From Streptomyces olivaceoviridis (GTDB lineage Bacteria; Actinomycetota; Actinomycetes; Streptomycetales; Streptomycetaceae): a stretch of DNA of 64,000 nucleotides. The stretch is from positions 1 to 64,000 of the forward strand of contig NZ_BMUI01000020.1 of NCBI RefSeq assembly GCF_014650115.1, given 5' to 3'. The translations under genes were made by a program, and so were the position numbers. Below are positions 41,216-50,565 of this stretch, in pieces (position 1 is the stretch's first letter; every line of letters starts with the position of its first letter). A model generated the notes under the pieces. The model had not been told where the DNA came from, did not search any database, and was given only the letters and a program-made list of their open reading frames with translations.

Positions 41216-42613
41216 GTGGACGGCTTCTGGTCGGGCGTCGGTGTCGACCTGCATCTCGAACCCGATGCGGTGGACGGCCGCCGGGTGGGGCTCGAACGAG
41301 CCCTCAGGGACGCCGTACGGGACGGGCGGCTCGCGCCCGGTACCCGGCTGCCCGCCACCCGGCGGCTCGCGGCCGACCTCGGGATCTCGCGCGGCACCGC
41401 GAAGGCCGCCTACGACCAGCTGGTCGCCGAGGGGTACCTGACGGCACGGCAGGGCTCGGGCACCCGGGTCGCCGAGCTGCCGGCCGTGCAGGCGGAGGAG
41501 CCGGGGACGGACACGCGCGCGCGTGCGCCGCGTCTCGATCTGCGTCCCGGCAGCCCGGACGTCGGCGCGTTCCCGGCGGCGGCCTGGCTGCGCGCGCTGC
41601 GCCGCGCCATAGCGACGGCGCCCTCGCTGGCGTACGACTACGGCGACCCGCGCGGCCGGATCGAGCTGCGCACCGCGCTCTCCGGCTACCTGGGGCGGGC
41701 GCGCGGGGTGCTGGCGCCGCCGGAGCGGATCGTCATCACCTCGGGCTATGTGCAGGGCCTGGCGCTGCTCACACGGGTGCTGGACGGCGCCGCCGTCGCC
41801 ATGGAGGACCCGGGGCTGCCCTTCCACCGGGAGGTGGTGCGGCACAACGGCGGAACGGTCCTGCCGGTGCCGGTCGACGCGCGCGGGGTTCGCCCCGAGG
41901 AGCTGGGCGGGGCGGCGGCCGTGGTGGTCACGCCGGCCCACCAGTACCCGACCGGGGTGACCCTGCACCCCGAGCGGCGCCGGGCGCTCACCGACTGGGC
42001 ACGCGCGCGGGGCGGACTGATCGTGGAGGACGACTACGACGGCGAGTTCCGCTACGACCGCCAGCCCGTGGGCGCGGTGCAGGGGATGGCGCCGGGCCAG
42101 GTGGTGTACCTGGGCACCGCCTCCAAGACCCTGGGCCCGGCGCTGCGGCTCGGCTGGATGGTGCTGCCGCCGCACCTGGTCGACGCGGTCGCCGACGCCA
42201 AGCTGCACAGCGACCACCACACCGAGACCATCGGCCAGCTCGCGCTCGCCGAGCTGATCGACAGCCATGCGTACGACCGCCATGTGCGCGCGTGCCGGCT
42301 GCGCTACCGGCGGCGCCGGGACCAGCTGCTGGACCGGCTGGGGGCGCGCCGGAGCGTGCGGGGGGTCGCGGCCGGGCTGCACGCGCTGATCGAGGTGCCG
42401 GACGAGGCCGCGGTCCTGGCCCGAGCCGAGGCGGAGGGCCTGGCGCTGGGCGCGCTCGGCGACCACTGGCACACCCCGGGCCCCGGCCGGCCCCAGGGCC
42501 TGGTCGTCGGCTACGGCACTCCCAGGGAGCGGCTGTACCCGGAGGCGCTGGAGACCCTGGCGAAGGTCCTCGGCCAGCCCGGCGGCACCGGCAGGGCCGC
42601 GGCTAGGCCGTGA
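41216..42613 (+). CDS. MocR/PdxR-type regulator (GntR HTH + aminotransferase domain)
   Basis: 465 aa, GTG with GGGGGTGG upstream. N-terminal GntR winged helix (RALRDAVRDGRLAPGTRLPA, LAADLGISRGTAKAAYDQLV), then a fold-type I aminotransferase domain with YDYGDPRG, IVEDDYDGEFRYDRQP and the PLP Lys in GTASKTLGPALRLG. MocR proteins use PLP or a PLP-amino acid adduct as effector, often for vitamin B6 genes. Its 3' end overlaps the convergent RsbW-like gene by 11 bp. Confidence 0.9.
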   Translation: MDGFWSGVGVDLHLEPDAVDGRRVGLERALRDAVRDGRLAPGTRLPATRRLAADLGISRGTAKAAYDQLVAEGYLTARQGSGTRVAELPAVQAEEPGTDTRARAPRLDLRPGSPDVGAFPAAAWLRALRRAIATAPSLAYDYGDPRGRIELRTALSGYLGRARGVLAPPERIVITSGYVQGLALLTRVLDGAAVAMEDPGLPFHREVVRHNGGTVLPVPVDARGVRPEELGGAAAVVVTPAHQYPTGVTLHPERRRALTDWARARGGLIVEDDYDGEFRYDRQPVGAVQGMAPGQVVYLGTASKTLGPALRLGWMVLPPHLVDAVADAKLHSDHHTETIGQLALAELIDSHAYDRHVRACRLRYRRRRDQLLDRLGARRSVRGVAAGLHALIEVPDEAAVLARAEAEGLALGALGDHWHTPGPGRPQGLVVGYGTPRERLYPEALETLAKVLGQPGGTGRAAARP

Positions 42614-43046
42614 GGAGGGACGGGTCCTTCCGCCATTTGAGGATCTTGTCGAAACTGACCACCGTCCCGCCCCGGCCGGGCTTCGGGCCGATGTGCACGT
42701 GGTCGGCCAGTTCGCGGATCAGACAGAGGCCGCGGCCGTGCTCGGCGTCGGGGCGGGCCGGCCGGGGGTCCTGCGGGCGGGCGAAGCCGGGACCGGAATC
42801 GGTCACTTCGATACGGCACTTCTCGCCGTCGAGATAGGCGGTCACCCGGTACGCCTCCGAGGCGCCGCGGGCGGTGTCCCCGCCGTGCTCGACGGCGTTC
42901 GCGCAGGCCTCGCTCAGGGCGACGGACAGGTCGTAGGAGATCTCCGGGTCGACGCCCGCCGTCTCCATCGTGCCGATCAGCAGCCGCCGGGCGAGCGGCA
43001 CACTGGCGGCCTCGCGCCGCAGATGGAGTGACCACCAGATGCTCAT
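42603..43046 (-). CDS. RsbW-like ATP-binding anti-sigma regulator
   Basis: 147 aa, CAGGAGG upstream. HATPase_c_2: VALSEACANAVEHGG (N box), EVTDSGPGFA (G1), EHGRGLCLIRELAD (G2), GGTVVSF. The motif set is closest to true anti-sigma/serine kinases of the three such proteins here. Partner sigma or antagonist not adjacent. Confidence 0.9.
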   Translation of the reverse strand: MSIWWSLHLRREAASVPLARRLLIGTMETAGVDPEISYDLSVALSEACANAVEHGGDTARGASEAYRVTAYLDGEKCRIEVTDSGPGFARPQDPRPARPDAEHGRGLCLIRELADHVHIGPKPGRGGTVVSFDKILKWRKDPSLLTA

Positions 43047-43232
43047 GCTCCAGCCTCCTGGCCGCGGCTCGACATACCGTTACGTATTGCCGCCCGTAGG
43101 CGGCCGTAAGCACCGCGTCGACGTGTCTGCGCCCGTCCGGCCGATGCGCCGGGGGAGGAATCGGTGTATGAGGGGCGCCTCAGACGCCCTGCCGTATACG
43201 CGCGGTAAGGGCAGTGCGATGATGGCCCCGCC

Positions 43233-44105
43233 ATGACTGCCCCCCACCCACGCACGGCGCACTCCGGAGCCGGACTCCGGATCCTGCGGGCCGCGGTGTT
43301 CGCCGCGGTCTGCGTCGCGCTGGCCGCGGGCGGGCACGTGCTGGCCTCCTGCGCGCGCGTGCCGCTGTGGACGCTCGGCGCGGGCTTCCTCGGCGCCCTG
43401 CTGCTCGTGGCACCGCTCGCCGGGCGGGCCCGCTCGCTGCCGGGCATCGCCGTACTCCTCGCCCTCGGTCAGACCGTGCTGCACACGCTGTTCGGGCTGG
43501 GCCAGCACGGGGCGACGATGGCCTCCGCCGGGATGTCGATGGGCTCGACGGGGTCGACCGCGTCGACGGGCGTCGGCGGGCCGACGGGTGCCGTGCTGAG
43601 CGACGGCGCGCTGGTCGAGCAGGCCACGCGGCTCGTGTGCGGCTCGACCGCCGCGTCCCTCACTCCGGGACACGCCTTCCGCCTGCTGCTCGACGCGCGT
43701 CTCATCGACCGCGCCGGCCGGCCGACGGGCGCCATGGGCACCATCGAGCACGTCCACGACGCCACCGGCGCCTCGGCCGGTCTGCTGCCCTCGCTGCCGA
43801 TGCTGCTCGGCCATGTGCTCGCGGCCGTCGCCGCCGGCTGGCTGCTGCGCCGCGGGGATCTCGCGGTGCTGCGGCTGATCGAGCTATCGGCGCACGGAGT
43901 CGCGGAGGGGGCGCTCGTACGATCCCTGCGCGCGGCTCTCGCGCTGACGCGCGCCCTGTGCGCCGGGCTGCTGCCCGCCACCGGGCCCGGCCCGCGCGGC
44001 CCCCGCCCCGACCGGGACGAGGCACCGGCTCCGCACACCGCCGCACTCCAGCACACGGTGATCCGGCGCGGCCCGCCCGCCGCCGCCTTCCTCCTCGCTG
44101 CCTGA
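43233..44105 (+). CDS. Membrane protein upstream of the copper operon
   Basis: 290 aa. About five hydrophobic helices (AAVFAAVCVALAAGGHVLAS, LWTLGAGFLGALLLVAPLAG, IAVLLALGQTVLHTLFGLGQ, LPMLLGHVLAAVAAGWLLRR) and a Met/His-containing loop GQHGATMASAGMSMGSTG that could bind copper. Basic, disordered C-terminal tail. Function unknown; position before YcnI suggests metal handling. Confidence 0.8.
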   Translation: MTAPHPRTAHSGAGLRILRAAVFAAVCVALAAGGHVLASCARVPLWTLGAGFLGALLLVAPLAGRARSLPGIAVLLALGQTVLHTLFGLGQHGATMASAGMSMGSTGSTASTGVGGPTGAVLSDGALVEQATRLVCGSTAASLTPGHAFRLLLDARLIDRAGRPTGAMGTIEHVHDATGASAGLLPSLPMLLGHVLAAVAAGWLLRRGDLAVLRLIELSAHGVAEGALVRSLRAALALTRALCAGLLPATGPGPRGPRPDRDEAPAPHTAALQHTVIRRGPPAAAFLLAA

Positions 44106-44279
44106 CGCGGCCACCGCTCCCCCGACACGGACCCGGTGTGCCGCCGACGCGCGGCACGCGCGCGCGCGCGTCCTGCCGAGCCGTACGGGCGATTTCCGTG
44201 CCGTACTGCGACAACACCGGTCACGCGTGCGTATCCCTCTTCATCACCGGTTCTCACGCAGAGTGGAGTGCTTCCTTCC

Positions 44280-45002
44280 ATGAAGGCTTCTCGTATCGCC
44301 GCCGCCGCCGCTGTCGCGGGTACGGCCGTCCTCACCCTGTCCGCCCCCGCCTTCGCGCACGTCTCCGTGCAGCCGGAGGGCCCTGCGGCCAAGGGCGGTT
44401 ACGCGGTCGTGGACTTCAAGGTCCCGAACGAGCGGGACAACGCCTCGACGACCAAGGTCGAGGTGAACTTCCCGGCCGACCACCCGATCGCCTCGGTGAT
44501 GCCGGAGGCGATCCCGGGCTGGAAGATCGACGTCACCAAGTCCAAGCTGGCCAAGCCGCTGACCATGCACGGCGAGAAGATCGACGAGGCCGTCACCAAG
44601 GTCACCTGGACCGCCGACGGCAAGGGCATCGAGCCCGGCTACTTCCAGAAGTTCCCGCTCTCCCTGGGCGCACTGCCCGAGAACACCGACCAGTTGGTGT
44701 TCAAGGCGATCCAGACGTACTCCAACAAGGAGGTCGTCCGCTGGATCGAGGTGCCGCAGAAGGGCCAGGACGAGCCGGAGAACCCGGCCCCGGTCCTGGA
44801 GCTGTCCGCCGCCTCCGACGACCACCAGGACACGGCGAGCGCCGAGAACACCGCCGAGAAGACCGGCAAGACGACCGCCGCCGAGGACTCCGGCGACGGC
44901 AGTGACACCACCGCGCGCGTGCTCGGCGTGGTCGGCATCGTGATCGGCGTCGCGGGCGTGGCCTACGGCGTCCTCGCGGGCCGCCGCCGGACCGCCGCCT
45001 GA
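44280..45002 (+). CDS. YcnI-family copper-binding protein
   Basis: 240 aa. Signal peptide SRIAAAAAVAGTAVLTLSAP cleaved before AHVSV, so the mature protein starts with His, the histidine-brace copper ligand of DUF1775/YcnI. Domain to about 165 (GYAVVDFKVPNERDNASTTK, VEVNFPADHPIASVMPEAIP), then an acidic linker and a C-terminal membrane anchor (VLGVVGIVIGVAGVAYGVLA). First of the extracytoplasmic copper series here. Confidence 0.9.
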   Translation: MKASRIAAAAAVAGTAVLTLSAPAFAHVSVQPEGPAAKGGYAVVDFKVPNERDNASTTKVEVNFPADHPIASVMPEAIPGWKIDVTKSKLAKPLTMHGEKIDEAVTKVTWTADGKGIEPGYFQKFPLSLGALPENTDQLVFKAIQTYSNKEVVRWIEVPQKGQDEPENPAPVLELSAASDDHQDTASAENTAEKTGKTTAAEDSGDGSDTTARVLGVVGIVIGVAGVAYGVLAGRRRTAA

Positions 45003-45031
45003 GCCTTCGTTCCGCAGCGCGCACCGGGTGC

Positions 45032-45103
45032 CGTACGCCCCGCCACCCGGGCCGTCGTACGACCCCGCGTACGCCCCGCCACCCGGGCCGTCGTACGACC
45101 CCG
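45032..45103. repeat. Exact 36-bp tandem duplication
   Basis: Two identical adjacent 36-bp units (45032-45067, 45068-45103) in the ycnI-sco gap, starting CGTACGCCCCGCCACCCGGG. Each is bounded by CGTACG. On the plus strand it could encode PPGPSYDPAYAP repeats, perhaps remains of a disordered tail. Confidence 0.85.
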
Positions 45104-45140
45104 GTGCGCGCCGCAGTTCACACATCTGGGACATTTTTCT

Positions 45141-45794
45141 ATGCGCAATAAGACGTTCACCGCGGCCGTGCTGCTCGCCGCCGCCACCCTGACCCTCTCC
45201 GCCTGCGGCAGCGGCGACGACGGCAAGTCGCCGGTCGCCGTGGTCTCGGGAGGGTCGGACGCGGGCAAGGTCGCCACCGTGCTGGACCAGCCCTTCGACA
45301 AGCCGGGCCTGGTCCTCACCGACACCCACGGCGAGAAGTACGACCTCCGCAAGGAGACCGAGGGACACCCGACCCTGGTCTACTTCGGCTACACGCACTG
45401 CCCCGACATCTGCCCGACGACGATGAGCAACATCGCCGTCGCCAAGAAGGCGCTGCCCAAGACCGAGCAGGACGACCTCCGGGTGGTGTTCGTCACCACC
45501 GACCCCGGCCGCGACACCCCGGCCGAGCTGGGCAAGTGGCTCAAGGGCATCGACCCGCAGTTCATAGGTCTGACCGGCGACTTCGCCAAGATCCAGGCCG
45601 GCGCCCGGTCCGTCGGCATCTCCGTGGAGCCGACGACGAAGGACAAGAACGGCAAGCTGGTCTCCGTCCACGGCACCCAGGTCGTCGCCTTCTCGCCGAA
45701 GACCGACGCCGGATACGTCCTCTACGGCGAGGACGCCACGGTCGACGACTACACCAAGGACCTGCCCAAGCTCGTCGAGGGAGCCAACCCGTGA
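45141..45794 (+). CDS. SCO1/SenC-type copper chaperone lipoprotein
   Basis: 217 aa. Lipoprotein signal (FTAAVLLAAATLTLSACGSG, lipobox LSAC). Thioredoxin fold with the copper motif CPDIC in YFGYTHCPDICPTTMSNIA and a later His in SVHGTQVVAFSP. Delivers copper to cytochrome oxidase and, in Streptomyces, to other extracellular copper enzymes. Stop overlaps the PCuAC gene (GTGA). Confidence 0.93.
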   Translation: MRNKTFTAAVLLAAATLTLSACGSGDDGKSPVAVVSGGSDAGKVATVLDQPFDKPGLVLTDTHGEKYDLRKETEGHPTLVYFGYTHCPDICPTTMSNIAVAKKALPKTEQDDLRVVFVTTDPGRDTPAELGKWLKGIDPQFIGLTGDFAKIQAGARSVGISVEPTTKDKNGKLVSVHGTQVVAFSPKTDAGYVLYGEDATVDDYTKDLPKLVEGANP

Positions 45795-46255
45795 GGCGCC
45801 GTGCCGCGGTCCTGACCGCGGGCGCGCTCACCGGGGCCCTCGCCCTCACCGGCTGCTCCGGGTCCGGCTCGGGGTCGGACAAGGCCGAGCTGTCCGTCGG
45901 CTCCTCCTACATGCCCCAGCCCGTCTCCGCCGACATGGCCGCCGGGTTCCTGACGATCACCAACAAGGGCGGGGCCGGGGACGAGCTGACCTCGGTCACC
46001 AGTGACGTCGCCGGCGAGGTGACCATGCACAGCACGGTCGGCGGCGCCATGGCGGAGAAGTCCTCCTTCGCGATACCGGCCCACGGACGGCTCGTGTTCC
46101 GAAGCGGTGGCAACCATCTGATGTTCGAGAAGCTGAAGCGCGCGCCGAAGCAGGGCCAGACGGTCACCGTGAAGCTCACCTTCAGCGAGTCGGAGCCGCT
46201 CACCGTCGAGATGCCCGTCAAGTCCGCCACGTACAACCCGTCGACCGGCCACTGA
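45791..46255 (+). CDS. PCu(A)C copper chaperone lipoprotein
   Basis: 154 aa, GTG in the overlap with sco. Lipobox LTGC after a basic/hydrophobic start. PCuAC copper site: MHSTVGGAMAEK and HLMFEKLK give the His/Met ligands. Partners with Sco in loading copper outside the membrane; in S. lividans the equivalent protein is ECuC. Confidence 0.92.
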   Translation: MRRRAAVLTAGALTGALALTGCSGSGSGSDKAELSVGSSYMPQPVSADMAAGFLTITNKGGAGDELTSVTSDVAGEVTMHSTVGGAMAEKSSFAIPAHGRLVFRSGGNHLMFEKLKRAPKQGQTVTVKLTFSESEPLTVEMPVKSATYNPSTGH

Positions 46256-46268
46256 GGGAGGGATCACC

Positions 46269-48191
46269 GTGACCCGGACCATCGCCCCCCGCGTGCGGAT
46301 CCTGGTGCTGCTGTTCATCGCCGTCACCGGCGCGCTGCTGGCGGGCGCCGGACCGGCCTCCGCCCACGCGGCGCTGACCGGCAGCGACCCCGCGCAGGGG
46401 GTGGTGGCCGACAAGGCACCCACCCAGGTGTCGCTCACCTTCTCCGAGAAGGTGGCGCTGAACGACGACTCCCTGCGCGTCCTCGACCCGAAAGGCAAGC
46501 CGGTGCAGACCGGCAGCCCGGCCAACGTGAGCGGGACGACGTACGCCGTGCGGCTCAAGAGCGGTCTGGCCGACGGCACCTACACCGTCACTTACCAGGT
46601 CGTCTCCGCGGACAGCCACCCCGTCGCCGGCGCCTACACCTTCTCCGTCGGGGCGCCCTCGCGGACCGTCGTCTCGGGCACCGGTCCGACTGCGGGCGGC
46701 GGGGTCGTGGGCGGGCTCTACGCGTTCGGGCGGTACGTGTCGTACGCCGGGTTCATCGTGCTCGCCGGCGGCGCGGCCTTCGTGCTCGCCTGTTGGCGGC
46801 ACGGCGCGGGCGTACGGCCCCTCCAGCGGCTGGTCGTCGGCGGCTGGGTCGCGCTGACGGCGGCCACCCTGTGGCTGCTGCTCCTGCGCGGCGCGTACAC
46901 CGGTTCCGGGAAGTTCGCCGACGTCTTCGACCTCGACCTGCTCGGCCAGGTGCTCCAGACGAAGACCGGTGCCGCGCTGGTCTCCCGGCTGCTGCTGCTC
47001 GCCGCCGCCGCGCTGTTCGTCGCCGTCCTCTTCGGCACCTACACCCGGCGGGAAGAGGGCGAGGAGAAGCGCGACCTGACCTTCGGCCTCGCCGTCGGCG
47101 GAGTGGTCGTCGCGGCCGGTCTCGCCACCAGTTGGGCCATGGCCGAGCACGCCTCGACCGGGCTCCAGCCGGGTATCGCCATGCCGGTCGACGTCGTCCA
47201 CCTGCTGGCCGTCGCCGCCTGGCTCGGTGGCCTCACCGCCCTGCTGACCGCGCTGTACCGGGCACCCGCCGAGACCCCCGTCGAGGCCGCCGCCGTACAG
47301 CGCTTCTCCCGCGTGGCCTTCGGCAGCGTCCTCGCCCTCGTCGTCACCGGCGCCTACCAGTCCTGGCGGCAGCTCGGCTCCTGGTCGGCGTTCACCGAGA
47401 CCCGGTACGGGCAGCTGCTGCTGGTCAAGATCGGGCTGGTGGCGGTGCTGGTCGGCATCGCGACCGTGTCCCGGCGGTGGACGGGACGGCTCACGGACCC
47501 GGCCGTCCGCACCGGGAAGGCGCGGAAGACCCAGGCCCGCGCGGAGCAGGTCGCCGCCTCGAAGGCGACCGGTGACGGCAAGCGCACCGGCACCGGTACC
47601 CGTGACACCCAGCGCGCCGCCCAGCTCGCCCGGCAGCGCGCGGCCGTCGACGCCGCCCGGGAGAAGCGGCTGCGGGACGGCGACGCGAACCGCTTCGGTC
47701 TGCGCCGCTCGGTGCTCGCCGAGGCCGGCGTCGCCATCGTGCTGCTCGCCGTCACCACCGCGCTGACGCAGACCGAGCCGGGCCGCACCGAGCAGGAGGC
47801 CAAGGCGGCCACCTCCGCGCCGGCGGACTCCGGCACCAAGGCGGCGTCCGGCGCGCTCACCCTGGACATGCCGTTCGACACCGGCGGCACCGACGGCAAG
47901 GGCGTCGTCAGCATCGACCTCGACCCCGCGCGCGTGGGCGGCAACGAGATGCACGTCTACGTCCAGCGCCCCAACGGCCGGGCCTTCGACGTCCCGGAGG
48001 TGAAGGTCTCCTTCACCCTGGAGGCGAAGAAGATCGGTCCGCTTCCCGTGAACCCCGACCACATCACCACCGGCCACTGGTCGGCGAGCGGGGTGCAGAT
48101 CCCCATGGCCGGCGACTGGAAGATCGCCGTCACGGTCCGCACCTCCGACATCGACCAGGTGACCGTCTCCAAGAACGCGCAGATCGGCTGA
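46269..48191 (+). CDS. CopC-CopD fusion, copper uptake/resistance membrane protein
   Basis: 640 aa, GTG with GAGGGAGG upstream. Signal peptide to PASAHAAL with the mature N-terminal His of CopC; CopC domain to about 145 (SADSHPVAGAYTFSV). Eight or so membrane helices of CopD (about 155-420) with His/Met in TSWAMAEHASTGLQPG and DVVHLLAVAAWLGG. A basic cytoplasmic stretch (410-470), another helix, then a C-terminal extracytoplasmic beta domain (TTGHWSASGVQIPMAGDW), giving the CopCD-YtkA-like layout. Probable copper importer. Confidence 0.93.
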   Translation: MTRTIAPRVRILVLLFIAVTGALLAGAGPASAHAALTGSDPAQGVVADKAPTQVSLTFSEKVALNDDSLRVLDPKGKPVQTGSPANVSGTTYAVRLKSGLADGTYTVTYQVVSADSHPVAGAYTFSVGAPSRTVVSGTGPTAGGGVVGGLYAFGRYVSYAGFIVLAGGAAFVLACWRHGAGVRPLQRLVVGGWVALTAATLWLLLLRGAYTGSGKFADVFDLDLLGQVLQTKTGAALVSRLLLLAAAALFVAVLFGTYTRREEGEEKRDLTFGLAVGGVVVAAGLATSWAMAEHASTGLQPGIAMPVDVVHLLAVAAWLGGLTALLTALYRAPAETPVEAAAVQRFSRVAFGSVLALVVTGAYQSWRQLGSWSAFTETRYGQLLLVKIGLVAVLVGIATVSRRWTGRLTDPAVRTGKARKTQARAEQVAASKATGDGKRTGTGTRDTQRAAQLARQRAAVDAAREKRLRDGDANRFGLRRSVLAEAGVAIVLLAVTTALTQTEPGRTEQEAKAATSAPADSGTKAASGALTLDMPFDTGGTDGKGVVSIDLDPARVGGNEMHVYVQRPNGRAFDVPEVKVSFTLEAKKIGPLPVNPDHITTGHWSASGVQIPMAGDWKIAVTVRTSDIDQVTVSKNAQIG

Positions 48192-48199
48192 ACCACACC

Positions 48200-49480
48200 A
48201 TGCCCGACCAGTCCATCCCTCAGGCCCGCACGCCCGACGCGCCGCCGGCGGAGCCCGTGTCCGCGGCGAGCGGCATCTCGCGGCGCGCCCTGCTCGGCAC
48301 CGCCGGCGCCACCGGGCTCGTGCTCGGCACGGCCGGCGGGGCCGTGGGCTACGCCTCCGCGCCCGCCGGGGCCACTCCGCTCACCTCGGTGGGTTCGGGG
48401 CGGGCGATGTTTCACGGGAAACATCAGCCCGGCATCACCGAGGGCCTCCAGGCGTGCGGCCATCTCGTCGCCTTCGACCTGGCGGCGGGCGCGGGACGCA
48501 AGGAGGCGGCGGCCCTGCTGCGCCGCTGGTCCACGACCGCCGAGCGGCTGATGGCGGGCGAGGCGGCCCCGCACGGCGACACCGATGTGGCCCGGGACGC
48601 GGGCCCGTCCTCGCTGACCCTCACCTTCGGCTTCGGGTACAGCTTCTTCGGCAGGACGGGCCTGGAGAAGCAGCGGCCCGGCGCGCTCGACCCGCTGCCG
48701 GACTTCTCCTCCGACCACATCGACAGGTCCCGCAGCGACGGTGATCTGTGGGTGCAGATCGGCGCGAACGACGCCCTGGTCGCCTTCCACGCCCTGCGCG
48801 CGATCCAGAAGGACGCGGGCTCGGCCGCGCGGGTGCGCTGGCAGATGAACGGCTTCAACCGCAGCCCCGGCGCCACCGCCCAGCCCATGACGGCCCGCAA
48901 CCTGATGGGCCAGCTCGACGGCACCGGCAATCCCAAGCCCACCGACGCCGACTTCGACCAGCGGATCTTCGTGCCGGCCTCGGGCGAGCCCGCGTGGATG
49001 GCCAACGGTTCCTACGCGGTCGTACGCCGTATCCGCATGCTCCTGGACGACTGGGAGAAGCTGTCGCTCACCGCCCAGGAGCAGGTCATCGGGCGCCGCA
49101 AGGCCAATGGGGCGCCACTGTCCGGCGGCGACGAGACGACTCCGATGGACCTGGAGAAGAGCGACGCGCACGGCGACTACGTCGTCCCGCTCAACGCCCA
49201 CGCCCGGATCACCCGGCCCGAGAAGAACGGCGGCGCGGCCATGCTGCGGCGCCCGTTCTCCTACCACGACGGCATCGACGCGGACGGCACGCCCGACGCC
49301 GGTCTGCTCTTCGTCTGCTGGCAGGCGGACCCCCTGCGCGGCTTCGTCCCGGTGCAGCGCAAGCTCGACCGGGGTGACGCGCTGTCGAAGTACATCCGGC
49401 ACGAGGCGAGCGGCCTGTTCGCGGTGCCGGGCGGGGCGGCGAAGGGGGAGTACGTGGGGCAGCGGCTGCTGGAGGGGTGA
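48200..49480 (+). CDS. Tat-exported DyP-type peroxidase (DtpA/EfeB-like)
   Basis: 426 aa. Twin-arginine signal ISRRALLGTAGATGLVLGTA. DyP motifs: GQLDGTGNP (GxxDG with catalytic Asp), proximal haem His in HARITRPEKNGG region, Arg in MLRRPFSYHDG. In S. lividans the homologous DtpA works with Sco and ECuC during copper-dependent glycan formation at the hyphal tip, and here the same genes sit directly upstream, so this role is likely. Confidence 0.92.
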   Translation: MPDQSIPQARTPDAPPAEPVSAASGISRRALLGTAGATGLVLGTAGGAVGYASAPAGATPLTSVGSGRAMFHGKHQPGITEGLQACGHLVAFDLAAGAGRKEAAALLRRWSTTAERLMAGEAAPHGDTDVARDAGPSSLTLTFGFGYSFFGRTGLEKQRPGALDPLPDFSSDHIDRSRSDGDLWVQIGANDALVAFHALRAIQKDAGSAARVRWQMNGFNRSPGATAQPMTARNLMGQLDGTGNPKPTDADFDQRIFVPASGEPAWMANGSYAVVRRIRMLLDDWEKLSLTAQEQVIGRRKANGAPLSGGDETTPMDLEKSDAHGDYVVPLNAHARITRPEKNGGAAMLRRPFSYHDGIDADGTPDAGLLFVCWQADPLRGFVPVQRKLDRGDALSKYIRHEASGLFAVPGGAAKGEYVGQRLLEG

Positions 49481-49587
49481 GCCCGGGAACCCGGAGTGTG
49501 CAGGGTGAACCGGGCTCAAACCACCTGGTCGAGTGGTTGTCGTCGAACGCCTCAGCCGACCGGGCCCGCGGCCATTAGGGTGAGGAC

Positions 49588-50520
49588 ATGCCAGCGAGCT
49601 ATGCCTACCTCGGCCCGGAGGGCACCTTCACGGAGGTCGCCCTGCGCACGCTTCCGGAGGCGGCCACCCGGCAGCTGATCCCGTACGTCTCGGTGCAGTC
49701 CGCGCTGGACGCGGTCCGGGCCGGCGAGGCCGAGGCCGCGTTCGTGCCGATCGAGAACTCCGTCGAGGGCGGCATCACCACCACCCTGGACGAGCTGGTC
49801 GCGGGCGAGCCCCTGATGATCTACCGCGAGGTGCTGCTGTCGATCACCTTCGCGCTGCTGGTCCGCCCCGGCACACGGCTCACGGACATCAAGACGGTCT
49901 CCGCGCACCCGGCGGCCCAGCCCCAGGTGCGCAACTGGCTGCGCGCCAACCTCCCGGAGGCCACCTGGGAGTCGGCGGCCTCCAACGCGGACGCCGCCCG
50001 TCTGGTCCAGGAGGGCCACTACGACGCCGCCTTCGCCGGCGAGTTCACGGCCGCCCGGTACGGCCTGGAAGCGCTGGAGACCGGGCTCCACGACGCGGAG
50101 AACGCGCAGACCCGGTTCGTGCTGGTCGGCCGCCCGGCCCGGCCCGCCGCGCCCAGCGGTGCCGACAAGACCTCCGTGGTGCTGTGGCAGCGGGACGACC
50201 ACCCCGGTGCCCTGCGCGACCTGCTCGGCGAGTTCGCCTCGCGCGGCATCAACCTCATGCTGCTCCAGTCCCGGCCGACCGGCGCCGGCATCGGCAACTA
50301 CTGCTTCTGCGTCGACGCCGAGGGGCACATCGCCGACCGGCGGGTGGCGGAGGCGCTGACGGGGCTGCGGCGGATCTGTCTCCAGGTGCGCTTCCTCGGC
50401 TCCTATCCGCGCGCGGACATCGCGCAGGGCGGGGCCCGGCCGACGCCGCCGGGGACGTCGGACGAGGAGTTCATGGCGGCGGCGGACTGGGTGGCGCGCT
50501 GCCAGGACGGCCGGTTCTAG
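49588..50520 (+). CDS. pheA: Prephenate dehydratase
   Basis: 310 aa. Catalytic PDT domain 1-190: YAYLGPEGTFTEVAL, ENSVEGGITTTLDEL, FAGEFTAARYGLEAL, ENAQTRFVLVGRP (TRF with catalytic Thr). ACT domain about 200-290: DHPGALRDLLGEFASRGINL, followed by LLQSRPTG and GNYCFCVDAEGH. Converts prephenate to phenylpyruvate for phenylalanine synthesis with feedback by Phe through ACT. Next to serS, as in other Streptomyces. Confidence 0.95.
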   Translation: MPASYAYLGPEGTFTEVALRTLPEAATRQLIPYVSVQSALDAVRAGEAEAAFVPIENSVEGGITTTLDELVAGEPLMIYREVLLSITFALLVRPGTRLTDIKTVSAHPAAQPQVRNWLRANLPEATWESAASNADAARLVQEGHYDAAFAGEFTAARYGLEALETGLHDAENAQTRFVLVGRPARPAAPSGADKTSVVLWQRDDHPGALRDLLGEFASRGINLMLLQSRPTGAGIGNYCFCVDAEGHIADRRVAEALTGLRRICLQVRFLGSYPRADIAQGGARPTPPGTSDEEFMAAADWVARCQDGRF

Positions 50521-50565
50521 CCGTCGTACAGGCGGACGCCGACCGGTCGTACCTGCGGACGAACG

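Noticed and set aside
38008..41397. 1129-aa open frame on the minus strand
   Set aside because: Covers the phosphatase and pepP genes in antisense; motifs of those genes are clear on the plus strand.
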